Below are positions 30,760-39,191 of a stretch of 64,000 nt of DNA, in pieces. How positions within the stretch are numbered: position 1 is the stretch's first letter; each line of letters starts with the position of its first letter. The translations under genes and the position numbers were made by a program. The notes under the pieces are model-generated. The model was not told the origin of the DNA. It did no database searches and was given only the letters and a program-made list of their open reading frames with translations. This DNA comes from Mesorhizobium australicum (GTDB lineage: Bacteria > Pseudomonadota > Alphaproteobacteria > Rhizobiales > Rhizobiaceae): the NCBI RefSeq assembly GCF_900177325.1, contig NZ_FXBL01000004.1, forward strand, positions 5,213,501 to 5,277,500, given 5' to 3'.

Positions 30760-32748
30760 TCAGCTCGCAATCTTGCCGCCGCCCTGCTTGGTGATCACCA
30801 CCACCGACGGCCGGGTCGGCAGGTCGGGCGAGAAGTCGGGCCAGCGGGTCGACAGGTCCTCGTAGTAGGACGGGCGGCCGAACTCCTTCCAGTCCTCGCC
30901 GCCGTCTCCCGGATGCTGGACCGCGACAAACATGGTCTCGTCGTCGGCCGTCAGCAGCGGCCCGCACATCTCCGCGCCCACCGGCACGCGGAAGAACAGC
31001 CGCGAGGTCGCGCGCGCGTCTCCCTCCGTGTCCACCGCCCAAAGCCCGTCGGTGCGGCCCGTCGCCTTGGGCGAGTTGCCGTCGGTCGACACCCACAGCC
31101 TTCCGCTTGAATCGACGGCGCAGTTGTCCGGCATGCCGAACCAGCCATTGGCCGTTGTCGCGGTCGAGAAGCTGGCGCCGACCTCGGCCACCGACGGATC
31201 GCCGCACTTCAACAGCACGTCCCACCGGCTCTTCGTCGCCGTAAAGTCGCCGTCGGCCTCGGTGATCTCGATGATGTGGCCGAAGGCGTTCTTCGCCCGC
31301 GGGTTGGCGGCGTCCGCCTCCTCGCGCTTCGTGTTATTGGTCAGCATCACATAGACCTTGCCGTTCACCGGGTTCGGCTGGATGTCCTCGGGCCGGTCCA
31401 TCCTGGTCGCACCCAGCAGGTCCGCGGCCCGCCGCGTCTCGATCAGCACGTCGGCCTGGCTTTCGAAGCCGTTCTCGGCGGTCAGCGGGCCCTGGCCGAA
31501 CACCAGCGGCAGCCATTCCATCGTCCCGTCCTCGGCGAACTTCGCGACATGCAGCGTGCCGTCGTCGAGCAGGTTCAGGTTGGCGGCGCGGTCGTCCGGA
31601 TTGAACCGGCCGGTCGTGACGAACTTGTAGACGTAGTCGAAGCGCTCGTCGTCGCCGAGGTAGAACACCACGCGGCCGTCCTTCGCCACGATCGATTCCG
31701 CGCCCTCGTGCTTGAAGCGGCCGAGCGCGGTGCGCTTCTTCGGCGTCGAGGTCGGATCGTTGACGTCCACCTCGACGATCCAGCCGAACCGGTTCGGCTC
31801 GTTCGGCTCCTTGCCGACGTCGTAGCGGTCGTAATGCGCGGCCCACTCGTACGAGCCTTCCGGAATGCCCAGCCGCTCGTAGTTCTGCGCCTCGCGGTGC
31901 CCGGCCGGCAGCTCGCCCGAGAAATAGCCGTGGATGTTCTCCTCGGCCATCACGTAGGTGCCCCACGGCGTCACGCCGCCGGCACAGTTGTTCACGGTGC
32001 CCAGCACCTTCGTCCCGGTCGGATCGGCCAGCGTCTTCAGGCGATCGTGCCCCGCCGCCGGCCCGGTGATCTCCATCGGCGTGTCGGCGGTGATGCGGCG
32101 GTTGAGCTTGCCGTCGCGCACCACCTGCCACTTGCCGCCGTCCTTGCGGATTTCGACCACCGTGCCGCCATGCGCGGCAATCTCGATGTCCACCTGCTCC
32201 TTGCTGAGCGTCTTCTGCTCCAGCTTCTTCTTGCCGTCCTTCTCGACCACCGAGACCAGCCCCGCGAACATCAGGTGCGGGTTGGTGTATTCGTGGTTCA
32301 CCACCAGCAGCCCGTGCTCGTTCGAGCCGTCGAGCGGAATGAAGCCGACATAGTCGTTGTTGTAGCCGAACTGCCGCGCCTGCGCCGCCGCCGACTGGGC
32401 GGAGGGATCAAAATCCGGCGCATCGGCGAACAGCGGGTCGCCCCAGCGCAGCAGCACCTCGGCGTCATAACCCGCCGCGACGTGGTGCGTGTCGTCCACC
32501 CCCGCCTCGACCTCGTCGAACGAGAAGGCCGACTTGCCCGTCTCCGCGCGCGCCTCGTCCGCCAGCATCAGCGCCATCGGGCTCACCGTCGCTGCGATGG
32601 CGGTCACGGCGAGCGACCCCTTCAGGAGACCGCGTCGCGAAAAGCGGGCGGAGATGATCTCGCCCATCGACTGGTTCGAGGTCGGGTTGTGGCCCGGCCC
32701 GTCGTTTTCTTCGAGGAGGCTGGTGCGGAACGGCGAGGGGGTCGACAT
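30760..32748 (-). CDS. PhoX-family alkaline phosphatase, Tat-exported
   Basis: 662 residues from ATG 32748, which has GGAGA 8 nt upstream; an earlier in-frame ATG at 32805 lacks a ribosome site. A twin-arginine signal (FSRRGLLKGSLAVTAIAATV, about 35-54 from this start) directs export of a folded, cofactor-bearing enzyme. The rest matches the DUF839/PhoX fold: GLLVVNHEYTNPHL, NNCAGGVTPWGTYVMAEEN, MDRPEDIQPNP and DNCAVDSSGRLWVSTDG. PhoX enzymes use Ca and Fe to release phosphate. No PHO box was found by eye upstream. Confidence 0.92.
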   Translation of the reverse strand: MSTPSPFRTSLLEENDGPGHNPTSNQSMGEIISARFSRRGLLKGSLAVTAIAATVSPMALMLADEARAETGKSAFSFDEVEAGVDDTHHVAAGYDAEVLLRWGDPLFADAPDFDPSAQSAAAQARQFGYNNDYVGFIPLDGSNEHGLLVVNHEYTNPHLMFAGLVSVVEKDGKKKLEQKTLSKEQVDIEIAAHGGTVVEIRKDGGKWQVVRDGKLNRRITADTPMEITGPAAGHDRLKTLADPTGTKVLGTVNNCAGGVTPWGTYVMAEENIHGYFSGELPAGHREAQNYERLGIPEGSYEWAAHYDRYDVGKEPNEPNRFGWIVEVDVNDPTSTPKKRTALGRFKHEGAESIVAKDGRVVFYLGDDERFDYVYKFVTTGRFNPDDRAANLNLLDDGTLHVAKFAEDGTMEWLPLVFGQGPLTAENGFESQADVLIETRRAADLLGATRMDRPEDIQPNPVNGKVYVMLTNNTKREEADAANPRAKNAFGHIIEITEADGDFTATKSRWDVLLKCGDPSVAEVGASFSTATTANGWFGMPDNCAVDSSGRLWVSTDGNSPKATGRTDGLWAVDTEGDARATSRLFFRVPVGAEMCGPLLTADDETMFVAVQHPGDGGEDWKEFGRPSYYEDLSTRWPDFSPDLPTRPSVVVITKQGGGKIAS

Positions 32749-32842
32749 GCGTGGCATCTCCGGCTGCGTTTGTCCGGTCCCGCCCGTATCGCCGCCGGAT
32801 GACATGCGCGTGACGGGCAGGCGGCAATGCCGGACGGGCCGG

Positions 32843-32873
32843 ATGGTCCAATCCGGATGGCCGATTGGGCCAT
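32843..32873. promoter_or_regulatory. inverted repeat between phoX and aldo/keto reductase
   Basis: ATGGTCCAATC (32843-32853) and GATTGGGCCAT (32863-32873) are complementary at 10 of 11 positions around a 9-nt loop, in the divergent intergenic region. It may be an operator. The remaining sequence to 32940 shows nothing more convincing. Confidence 0.35.
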
Positions 32874-32940
32874 GATCTTAAAACGAAACGTGCCGTTCTT
32901 ATATCAGACGGGTTCTTCCTCCATCCCCGGAGTCTTTCCC

Positions 32941-33987
32941 ATGCGATACAATCAGCTTGGCCGCACAGGCCTTTTCGTTTCCGAACTGTGCCTCGGCACG
33001 ATGACCTTCGGCGAGGCCGGCGCCGGCCAGTGGGGCCAGATCGCCAAGGTCGACCAGGAGGCCGCCGATCGCCTGGTCGAGCGGTCGCTCGCCGCCGGCA
33101 TCAACTTCATCGACACCGCCAACGTCTATTCCTTCGGCGAGTCCGAGAGGATCCTCGGCCAGTCGCTCAAGAACCTCGGCGTGCGCCGGCAGGACGTGGT
33201 CATCGCGACCAAGTTCCACGGCCAGATGGGCGCCGGCCCCAACGAGCGCGGCTCCTCGCGCGGCCACATCATGGACCAGGTCGAGCAGAGCCTCGAACGC
33301 CTCGGCACCGACCACATCGACCTCTACCAGGTGCACGGCACCGACACGGTGACGCCGATCGACGAGACGCTGCGCGCGCTCGACGACCTCGTCTCGCGCG
33401 GCCTCGTCCGCTATGTCGGCGTCTCCAACTGGCAGGCCTGGCGCATCGCCAAGGCGCTCGGCATCTCCGAGCGCAAGGACTACGCCCGCTTCGAGACGGT
33501 CCAGTCCTACTACTCCATCGCCGGCCGCGACCTCGAACGCGACATCGTGCCGATGCTGACCGAGGAGAAGCTCGGCCTGATGGTCTGGTCACCGCTCGCC
33601 GGCGGCCTGCTGTCGGGCAAATACGGCCCCGGCGCGCCCGGCAATGGCGAGGGCCGCCGCGCGTCCTTCAACTTCCCGCCGGTCAACGAGGACAAGGCCT
33701 GGCCGATCGTCGCCATCATGCGCGACGTCGCCAGGGCGCACGACGCCACCGCCGCCTCGGTGGCGCTGGCCTGGATCCTCACCCGGCCCTTCGTGATGAG
33801 CATCATCATCGGCGCCTCGCGGATGGACCAGCTGGAGCAGAACCTCGCCGCCGTCGACCTGCGCCTCACGCCCGAGGAAATCGCCCGCCTCGACGAGGCA
33901 AGCGCGCTCTCGCCCGAATATCCGGGCTGGATGCTCGAACGCCAGGCCGCCGGCCGCGTCCCTGCGCCGTTCGTGCCGAAGAAATGA
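32941..33987 (+). CDS. aldo/keto reductase (copy 1)
   Basis: 348 residues from ATG 32941, with GGAG 9 nt upstream. NADPH-dependent (beta/alpha)8 reductase. Catalytic Asp and Tyr are in FIDTANVYSFGESE, the Lys in VIATKFHG and the His in LYQVHGTD; the phosphate-binding end is IIIGASRMDQLEQNLAAVDL. The substrate is unknown. The last ~60 bp recur 2.9 kb downstream (36863-36919). Confidence 0.93.
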   Translation: MRYNQLGRTGLFVSELCLGTMTFGEAGAGQWGQIAKVDQEAADRLVERSLAAGINFIDTANVYSFGESERILGQSLKNLGVRRQDVVIATKFHGQMGAGPNERGSSRGHIMDQVEQSLERLGTDHIDLYQVHGTDTVTPIDETLRALDDLVSRGLVRYVGVSNWQAWRIAKALGISERKDYARFETVQSYYSIAGRDLERDIVPMLTEEKLGLMVWSPLAGGLLSGKYGPGAPGNGEGRRASFNFPPVNEDKAWPIVAIMRDVARAHDATAASVALAWILTRPFVMSIIIGASRMDQLEQNLAAVDLRLTPEEIARLDEASALSPEYPGWMLERQAAGRVPAPFVPKK

Positions 33988-34055
33988 TCCGCTTCGCCGC
34001 GAATGTCAGCCGCTAGAGGGCCTGACATTCGCGGCGAGGAACGCGCGAACGCGGA
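33930..34055. repeat. left copy of a direct repeat flanking a 2.8-kb module
   Basis: A 126-bp segment starting gatgctcgaacgccagg contains the last codons and stop of aldo/keto reductase 1 followed, on the other strand, by a remnant of a LysR gene. It reappears at 36862-36998 with a few substitutions and a 12-bp length difference. Confidence 0.85.
34006..34055 (-). pseudogene. remnant of a LysR gene 3-prime end
   Basis: Read on the minus strand this gives VRAFLAANVRPSSG and a stop, against VRAFLDFLAANVRPYGG at the end of the intact LysR gene (36938-37852). A 12-bp deletion and three base changes separate them. No upstream LysR sequence remains. It is best read as a fossil of a former AKR/LysR junction. 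Confidence 0.7.
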
Positions 34056-34274
34056 CCGAACCGTGATCGCCGATGACGCAAAGATAGCCTGTTCGACTAA
34101 GTAAGAGGCATATCGTAGCTCCGTGCATGCAAAGCACTGGTGACGGCATGCGAATAACCCACTGATATCCTGCAGGATTCTCTCCGCGAAGCAACGCACC
34201 GCGTCGTCCGGAACTGGTACACCGCTTGCTTGTTGCGGCATGGCATCGCAACGCCGCGCGCGCAGGGGCTCAAG

Positions 34275-35240
34275 GTGAGGACCTTTGATCTCAAGCAGAT
34301 AGACTCGTCGACGAGATTCGGTTTCTGGCGGGAGGTGCTGTGCAACGTCTACGTTGCACTGGACTCCGAGCCGGTCTCTCGGCGCGAGTTCGTCGGTGCG
34401 GTCACGGAGCATCCGTTCTCCGACTTTTCCGTTTCCAACATCAGTTCGCAGAAGCAGCTCATTTCCCGCAACGCCAGGGGTATCCGCCGCGACACCGACT
34501 CGTTCTGCTTTCTGAATCTTCAGGTCAGAGGTTCATGCCGCGTCGTGCAGGCGAAGCGGGAGACGGTGACGAACCCGGGCGAATTCAGCATCGTGGATTC
34601 GACCGAGCCCTTTCTGCACGACTATTTCACCGATGAATGGGAGATGCATTCCTTCAAGATCCCGAAGCGGGTTCTCGATACGCATATGGACGTCCGGCAC
34701 GACTGCGTGGCCCGGAAGGTGACGGACCGGACACCCGTCGGAAAGATCGCCATCGACTATCTCACGGCCATCGCGAGAAACCCGCAAAGCCTTACCGGCA
34801 ACGCGATCGACCTGAACAAGATCATGGTCGATCTCATAGGACTGTCGCTGGGCCGGGCGGAGGACATGCACGAAGGGCGCAAGAAGAGCTGGAGAGCGGG
34901 GCTCTGCCACTCCATCCTCAGCTACATCGAGCTGAACTTTGCCGATCCCGAGCTGACGCCGTCGAAGGTTGCGGCGCATTTCGGCATATCCACGCGCTAC
35001 CTTCACATGATCATGGAGGAGCGCGACGAGACCTTCGGCCAGAGCCTGCTGAGGAAGCGCCTCGAGCGGAGCGCGCAAAATCTGCTCGACGAGCGCTGCG
35101 TCAACATATCGGACGCGGCGTTCAGGGCTGGCTTCAACGACCTGTCCCACTTCAGCCGGGTCTTCCGGCAGCATTATGGGATGTCGCCTCGCGAATACCG
35201 GAACTCCCTCTCGGGTTCCGAGAACCGGCCGCTGATTTGA
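34275..35240 (+). CDS. AraC-family transcriptional regulator
   Basis: 321 residues from GTG 34275 (AGGGG upstream); an ATG at 34230 would add 15 residues. The N-terminal ~190 residues match the AraC_binding_2-type sensor domain (DSSTRFGFWREVL, then GSCRVVQAKRETVTNPGEF). The C-terminus has two helix-turn-helix motifs: LTPSKVAAHFGISTRYLH and ISDAAFRAGFNDLSHFSRVF followed by GMSPREYR. It probably activates the facing SDR and SnoaL-like genes. It lies inside the repeat-flanked module and its base composition is visibly less GC-rich than that of its neighbours. Confidence 0.9.
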   Translation: MRTFDLKQIDSSTRFGFWREVLCNVYVALDSEPVSRREFVGAVTEHPFSDFSVSNISSQKQLISRNARGIRRDTDSFCFLNLQVRGSCRVVQAKRETVTNPGEFSIVDSTEPFLHDYFTDEWEMHSFKIPKRVLDTHMDVRHDCVARKVTDRTPVGKIAIDYLTAIARNPQSLTGNAIDLNKIMVDLIGLSLGRAEDMHEGRKKSWRAGLCHSILSYIELNFADPELTPSKVAAHFGISTRYLHMIMEERDETFGQSLLRKRLERSAQNLLDERCVNISDAAFRAGFNDLSHFSRVFRQHYGMSPREYRNSLSGSENRPLI

Positions 35241-35248
35241 TTGGGGCC

Positions 35249-35282
35249 GCATGCCCGGCCTGCTCGCACAGGCCGGGCATGC
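35249..35282. terminator. bidirectional terminator hairpin
   Basis: A perfect 14-bp stem (GCATGCCCGGCCTG at 35249-35262 with CAGGCCGGGCATGC at 35269-35282) and a 6-nt loop, lying between the convergent AraC and SDR stops. Confidence 0.75.
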
Positions 35283-35292
35283 GTGTCCCGTA

Positions 35293-36063
35293 TCACATGC
35301 CGGTCATGCCGCCATCGATCGTGTACATGCTCCCGGTGATGTAGGACGCCTTGTCCGACGCGAGGAAGAGAACCAGGTCGGCGATCTCCTCGGGCTCGGC
35401 ATAGCGCTTGAGGCCGGTGAGATTCTCGAACTGTCCCTTCACCGCGACCGGATCGGTGGCCGATATGCCCGCCTCGATTTCCCGCATCATGCGCGTCTCG
35501 ACCGGCCCGGGGCAGACCGCATTGACGCGGACCTTGGAGGCGGCGACCTCCGCGGCCGCGGCCCGTGTGAGCCCGATCACCGCATGTTTGGAGGCGGTGT
35601 AGACGCCGAGCGAATGGAAGCCGATGAGTCCGGCCATCGAGGACGTGTTCACCACAGCCCCGCCCCCTTGGGCGATCATTTCGCGCAGCACGTATTTCAG
35701 GCCGAAGAAGCAGCCCTTCACGTTGACGTCGAGAATCTTGTCGAGCGTATCGGCGTCGGTGTCGATCAGCAGGCCTGTCTTGCCCTCGACGCCGGCATTG
35801 TTGAAGAAGACGTCGATGCGTCCGAACTTTGCCTTTGTCGCCGCGACGAAGCTCTCCACTTCGCTTTCCTTGGAGACGTCGGCCGCGATCAGGACGCAGC
35901 GGTCGGGGTCCAGTGTCAGTTCCCTGGCCATCGTGTCGAGAGACGGCTGAGCCAGATCGATGAGCACCAGCTTGGCGCCCTGTTCGAAGAACGCTTTCGT
36001 CGCGGCCTTGCCGATGCCGCCGGCAGCGCCGGTGATGAGGACTGTCTTGTCTTTGAATTCCAT
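35293..36063 (-). CDS. short-chain dehydrogenase/reductase
   Basis: 256 residues, classical SDR. Cofactor loop TGAAGGIGKAA (about 11-21), structural NNAG (about 87), catalytic Ser in SSMAGLIG and Tyr/Lys in YTASK (about 154-158). Oxidises or reduces an alcohol/ketone with NAD(P). Downstream of the SnoaL-like gene on the same strand, so a likely two-gene operon controlled by the neighbouring AraC. Substrate unknown. Confidence 0.92.
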   Translation of the reverse strand: MEFKDKTVLITGAAGGIGKAATKAFFEQGAKLVLIDLAQPSLDTMARELTLDPDRCVLIAADVSKESEVESFVAATKAKFGRIDVFFNNAGVEGKTGLLIDTDADTLDKILDVNVKGCFFGLKYVLREMIAQGGGAVVNTSSMAGLIGFHSLGVYTASKHAVIGLTRAAAAEVAASKVRVNAVCPGPVETRMMREIEAGISATDPVAVKGQFENLTGLKRYAEPEEIADLVLFLASDKASYITGSMYTIDGGMTGM

Positions 36064-36241
36064 GGCTTTGCTCCGGTTTTCTGGTCGCGCGGGTGCGGGC
36101 GGACGTTGCGCCGGCTTCCCGCCGTCGATCCGAAAGCCCTTGCACGCCGCGAAGGTGGGTTCGCCCGCTGCGGAACAGGGGCGGTGAAGTCGCTGCTGTT
36201 CGGCGCGCCTGGCCGGCTGACAAGGCGCGTCGCGACAGGTC

Positions 36242-36676
36242 TCAGGAAGCCTGCGTGAACTCGGTGAACTTCACCTTGTATTCGACGTCGCGTCGGCTGA
36301 ACTTCCAGGCGCCGTCTTCGAGTTCGAGCCAGTCGTGGTAGACGCAGATGCTGCCCTCGGCCTTGCCGTCCTTGACGCAGAAGAACTGCAGATAGGCTTT
36401 CTGCCGCGCGGTGTTTCCGTCGAAGTCGATGACTTCGTTCGTGGTCAGGTGGTGCATCTTGCCGAAGGCGTCGTTGCAGATCTTGACGAAGGCTTCGAGC
36501 TCGGCCGGTCCCTTGGGGCGCTGCCCCTCAATCAGGGCGTTGAAGACACCGGTCTTCGTGAAGCAGGCAGCCCAGGCTTTGCCGTCGGCTTCATCGACCG
36601 CATAGTTGTATTTCGCGTTGAGCATCTTGATTTCCTGCACGTCGGCGGTGCGTGCGACGCTTGTCGTCTCGGTCAT
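36242..36676 (-). CDS. SnoaL/NTF2-like small protein
   Basis: 144 residues from ATG 36676. ADVQEIKMLNAKYNYAVDEADGKAWAACFT is the usual helix-rich opening of SnoaL-like enzymes, followed by the cone-shaped beta sheet (DGNTARQKAYLQFFCVKDG, CVYHDWLELEDGAWKFSRRDVEYK). Relatives act as dehydratases or isomerases on polyketides, steroids or other ring compounds. 178 bp upstream of the SDR gene; that gap holds no gene that I can support. Confidence 0.85.
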   Translation of the reverse strand: MTETTSVARTADVQEIKMLNAKYNYAVDEADGKAWAACFTKTGVFNALIEGQRPKGPAELEAFVKICNDAFGKMHHLTTNEVIDFDGNTARQKAYLQFFCVKDGKAEGSICVYHDWLELEDGAWKFSRRDVEYKVKFTEFTQAS

Positions 36677-36861
36677 TCGGTTCCCCTTTTCTCGTTGATT
36701 TCGCGTGAGGCGTGTGCGGACAGCTCGCCTCCATCGAAATCTACGGGCTTTTCGACCCGGGCTCTTGGCGGACAGGGAAGCGAGATTTTGCAGCGAGGGA
36801 AGAATTGCGGTGAGCGCCGCCATCGGGCATGGCGCGCATCATCCGTTCGCGGAAGACATCC

Positions 36862-36998
36862 GATGCTCGAACGCCAGGCCGCCGGCCGCGTCCCTGCGCC
36901 GTTCGTGCCGAAGAAATGACCCGCTTCGCCGCGAATGTCAGCCGCCGTAGGGCCTGACATTCGCGGCGAGGAAATCGAGGAATGCGCGAACGCGGGCC
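36862..36998. repeat. right copy of the direct repeat flanking the 2.8-kb module
   Basis: 137 bp matching 33930-34055. It carries a stray copy of the end of aldo/keto reductase 1 on the plus strand (36863-36919: MLERQAAGRVPAPFVPKK, stop) and then the true 3-prime end of the LysR gene. The differences (t/c, tagag/cgtag, 12 bp) show the copies have diverged since duplication. Confidence 0.85.
36863..36919 (+). pseudogene. duplicated 3-prime fragment of aldo/keto reductase
   Basis: 18 codons plus stop, identical in protein sequence to the C-terminus of the gene ending at 33987. There is no upstream reading frame of the enzyme here. It marks the right boundary of the inserted or duplicated segment. 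Confidence 0.75.
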
Positions 36999-37852
36999 GG
37001 CAGGTGGCCGCCCTGGCCGACATAGATCGCGTGCAGCGGCTCCTCGTCGCCCGGATTGAAGTCCTCCAGCACCGGCACGAGCGTTCCCGCGTCGATGTCG
37101 CGCTGCACATGGTTGCGCGACAGCCGGCCGATCCCGCCCCCGGCCAGAACGGCCAGCCGCATGGATTCGCCGTCGCTGACGAGCAGATTGCCCTTCGGGG
37201 CGAAAGTCGCGACACCGCCTGTGCCGTCGAGCAGCGGCCAGCCGTCGACGGCGCGGGCAAAGCCGAAGTCGAGGCAATTGTGGTCCGCCAGATCCTCCGG
37301 CCGGCGCGGCGTGCCGCGGCCGGCGAGATAGGAAGGTGCCGCGACGATCACCATGCGGCTCTGCCACAGCTTGCGCGCGATCAGCCGCGAATCGCGCAGC
37401 GGGCCCGCCCGTATCGCCACGTCGGCACGTTCTTCGAGCAGATCCACCACCCGGTCGGTGAGTGAAACGTCCACCATCACCCCGGGATGGGCTGCGAGGA
37501 ACGACGGCAGCAGCGGCAGCAGGTAGTGCTGGCCAAACGGAATGTTGCAATTGACCCTGAGCCTTCCCCGCGGCGTGGCGCCCGCGGCCGCCTCCCGCTC
37601 GGCCAGGTCGATCTCGGCCAGGATGCGCAGCGCGGTCTCGTAGAATGCCGCGCCCTCGGGCGTCAGTTGCAGCCGCCGCGTCGTCCGGTTGATCAGCCGG
37701 GCGCCCAGGCGGTCCTCCAGCCGGCCGATCAGCTTGCTCACCGCCGACGGCGTCATTCCCGACATCTTCGCCGCCGCCGAGAACGACCCTCGCTCCACGA
37801 CGCGAACAAACACTTCCATCTCGCCGGAGCGGTTGATCTCAAGTCGCGCCAT
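36938..37852 (-). CDS. LysR-family transcriptional regulator
   Basis: 304 residues. The N-terminal winged helix (MEVFVRVVERGSFSAAAKMSGMTPSAVSKLIGRLEDRLG) is that of the CrgA-like LysR group. The C-terminal periplasmic-binding-like effector domain ends VRAFLDFLAANVRPYGG. Divergent from the MFS gene, which it probably controls. A GTGA-N7-TCAC palindrome sits directly before its start. Its 3-prime end is one of the duplicated sequences. Confidence 0.93.
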   Translation of the reverse strand: MARLEINRSGEMEVFVRVVERGSFSAAAKMSGMTPSAVSKLIGRLEDRLGARLINRTTRRLQLTPEGAAFYETALRILAEIDLAEREAAAGATPRGRLRVNCNIPFGQHYLLPLLPSFLAAHPGVMVDVSLTDRVVDLLEERADVAIRAGPLRDSRLIARKLWQSRMVIVAAPSYLAGRGTPRRPEDLADHNCLDFGFARAVDGWPLLDGTGGVATFAPKGNLLVSDGESMRLAVLAGGGIGRLSRNHVQRDIDAGTLVPVLEDFNPGDEEPLHAIYVGQGGHLPARVRAFLDFLAANVRPYGG

Positions 37853-37854
37853 TT

Positions 37855-37869
37855 GTGAATTGATCTCAC
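37855..37869. promoter_or_regulatory. LysR-type dyad at the LysR start
   Basis: GTGA (37855-37858) and TCAC (37866-37869) separated by 7 bp form a 15-bp dyad of the LysR T-N11-A type, 2 bp from the lysR start in the 108-bp divergent region. Such a position is typical of an autorepression site. Confidence 0.4.
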
Positions 37870-37960
37870 GAATGATGTTCCCGCCGCAAGCCTTTTGCCG
37901 TCGCCCGCGCGCACCGATCTTCGGCGGCGCGCTGATGCGCCGGACCAACGGGGACAGGAC

Positions 37961-39136
37961 ATGCCAATCGCCCTTTACGCACTTGCAGCCGGAGCCTTCG
38001 GCATCGGCGTCACCGAATTCGTCATCATGGGGCTGCTGCTCGAGGTCGGAAACGATCTCGGCGTGTCCATCTCCGCCGCCGGCCTGCTGATCTCGGGCTA
38101 TGCGCTCGGCGTCGTGGTCGGCGCGCCGCTGCTCGCCGCCTTCACCGCGCGCTGGCCGCGCAAGACGGTGCTGCTCGCGCTGATGGGCGTCTTCACGCTC
38201 GGCAACCTCGCCTGCGCGCTCGCCCCCGACTACTGGACGCTGATGGCCGCCCGCGTGCTCACCGCCTTCGCGCACGCCTCCTTCTTCGGTGTCGGCTCGG
38301 TCGTGGCGACCGGCCTCGTCCCCTCCGACCGCAAGGCGACGGCGATCGCCGTCATGTTCACCGGGCTGACCGCCGCCAATGTGCTGGGCGTCCCCTTCGG
38401 CACCTGGCTCGGCCAGGCCTATGGCTGGCGCGCCACGTTCTGGGCCGTGACGCTCATCGGCCTCGCCGCCGTCGCCATCATCGCCGCCTTCGTGCCGCGC
38501 GATTCAGGTGACGAGTCGTCGGAAGAGACCACCGGCGGCGCGCTGTCAGTCCTCGGCCGCCGCACCGTGCTGATCGGCCTGCTCACCACGGTCCTGTCCT
38601 GGGTCGGCGTCTTCGCCGCCTTCACCTACATCGCCCCGATCCTCACCGGCATCTCCGGCTTCTCCGAGGGCGCGGTGTCGCCGATCCTCCTCGTCTTCGG
38701 CGGCGGCCTCGTGGTCGGCAATCTCCTGGGCGGCCGCCTCGCCGACCGCCATCTGGTCCCGACGATGCTCGGCAGCCTCGCCGTGCTGTCGGCGGTGCTC
38801 CTCGCGATGACCTTCGCCATGCACGACAAGGTGCTGGCGGTCGTCTTCGTCGGCCTGCTCGGCGCGGCCTCCTTCGCCACCGTGGCGCCGCTGCAGATGT
38901 GGGTGCTGAAGAAGGCGGACGGCGCCGGCCAGAGCCTGGCGTCGTCGTTCAACATCGCCGCCTTCAACCTCGGCAATGCGCTCGGCGCGTGGCTCGGCGG
39001 CGTTGTCATCGACCACGGCCCCGGCCTCGGCGCGATCACGCTCGTCGCCGGCCTGGTGCCGCTCGCAGCGATCGCCTCGGCGCTGGTCGGGCTGCGCGCC
39101 GAGCGGCGCGGCGACCGGTTCGTGCCGGCGGAATAG
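37961..39136 (+). CDS. MFS transporter, DHA1 (drug/sugar efflux) type
   Basis: 391 residues with 12 predicted helices. The opening LYALAAGAFGIGVTEFVIMGLL and the loop-2/3 motif GAPLLAAFTARWPRKTVLL are characteristic of the AraJ/CmlR-like DHA1 exporters. ATG 37961 follows GGGGACAGG. Probably exports a small hydrophobic substrate or sugar. Divergent from lysR and followed 55 bp later by aldo/keto reductase 2. Confidence 0.93.
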   Translation: MPIALYALAAGAFGIGVTEFVIMGLLLEVGNDLGVSISAAGLLISGYALGVVVGAPLLAAFTARWPRKTVLLALMGVFTLGNLACALAPDYWTLMAARVLTAFAHASFFGVGSVVATGLVPSDRKATAIAVMFTGLTAANVLGVPFGTWLGQAYGWRATFWAVTLIGLAAVAIIAAFVPRDSGDESSEETTGGALSVLGRRTVLIGLLTTVLSWVGVFAAFTYIAPILTGISGFSEGAVSPILLVFGGGLVVGNLLGGRLADRHLVPTMLGSLAVLSAVLLAMTFAMHDKVLAVVFVGLLGAASFATVAPLQMWVLKKADGAGQSLASSFNIAAFNLGNALGAWLGGVVIDHGPGLGAITLVAGLVPLAAIASALVGLRAERRGDRFVPAE

Positions 39137-39191
39137 CCACCGGTGGCAGCCGCCGCCTCTCCAGCCAACCCTCCAATCAAGGAACCTTACC

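Noticed and set aside
31276..32802. 508-codon plus-strand frame opposite phoX
   Set aside because: Shadow of phoX; no start context or family match.
34167..34178. ATCCTGCAGGAT palindrome before the AraC gene
   Set aside because: Perfect 12-mer, but no repeat copy or half-site pattern nearby; may be chance.
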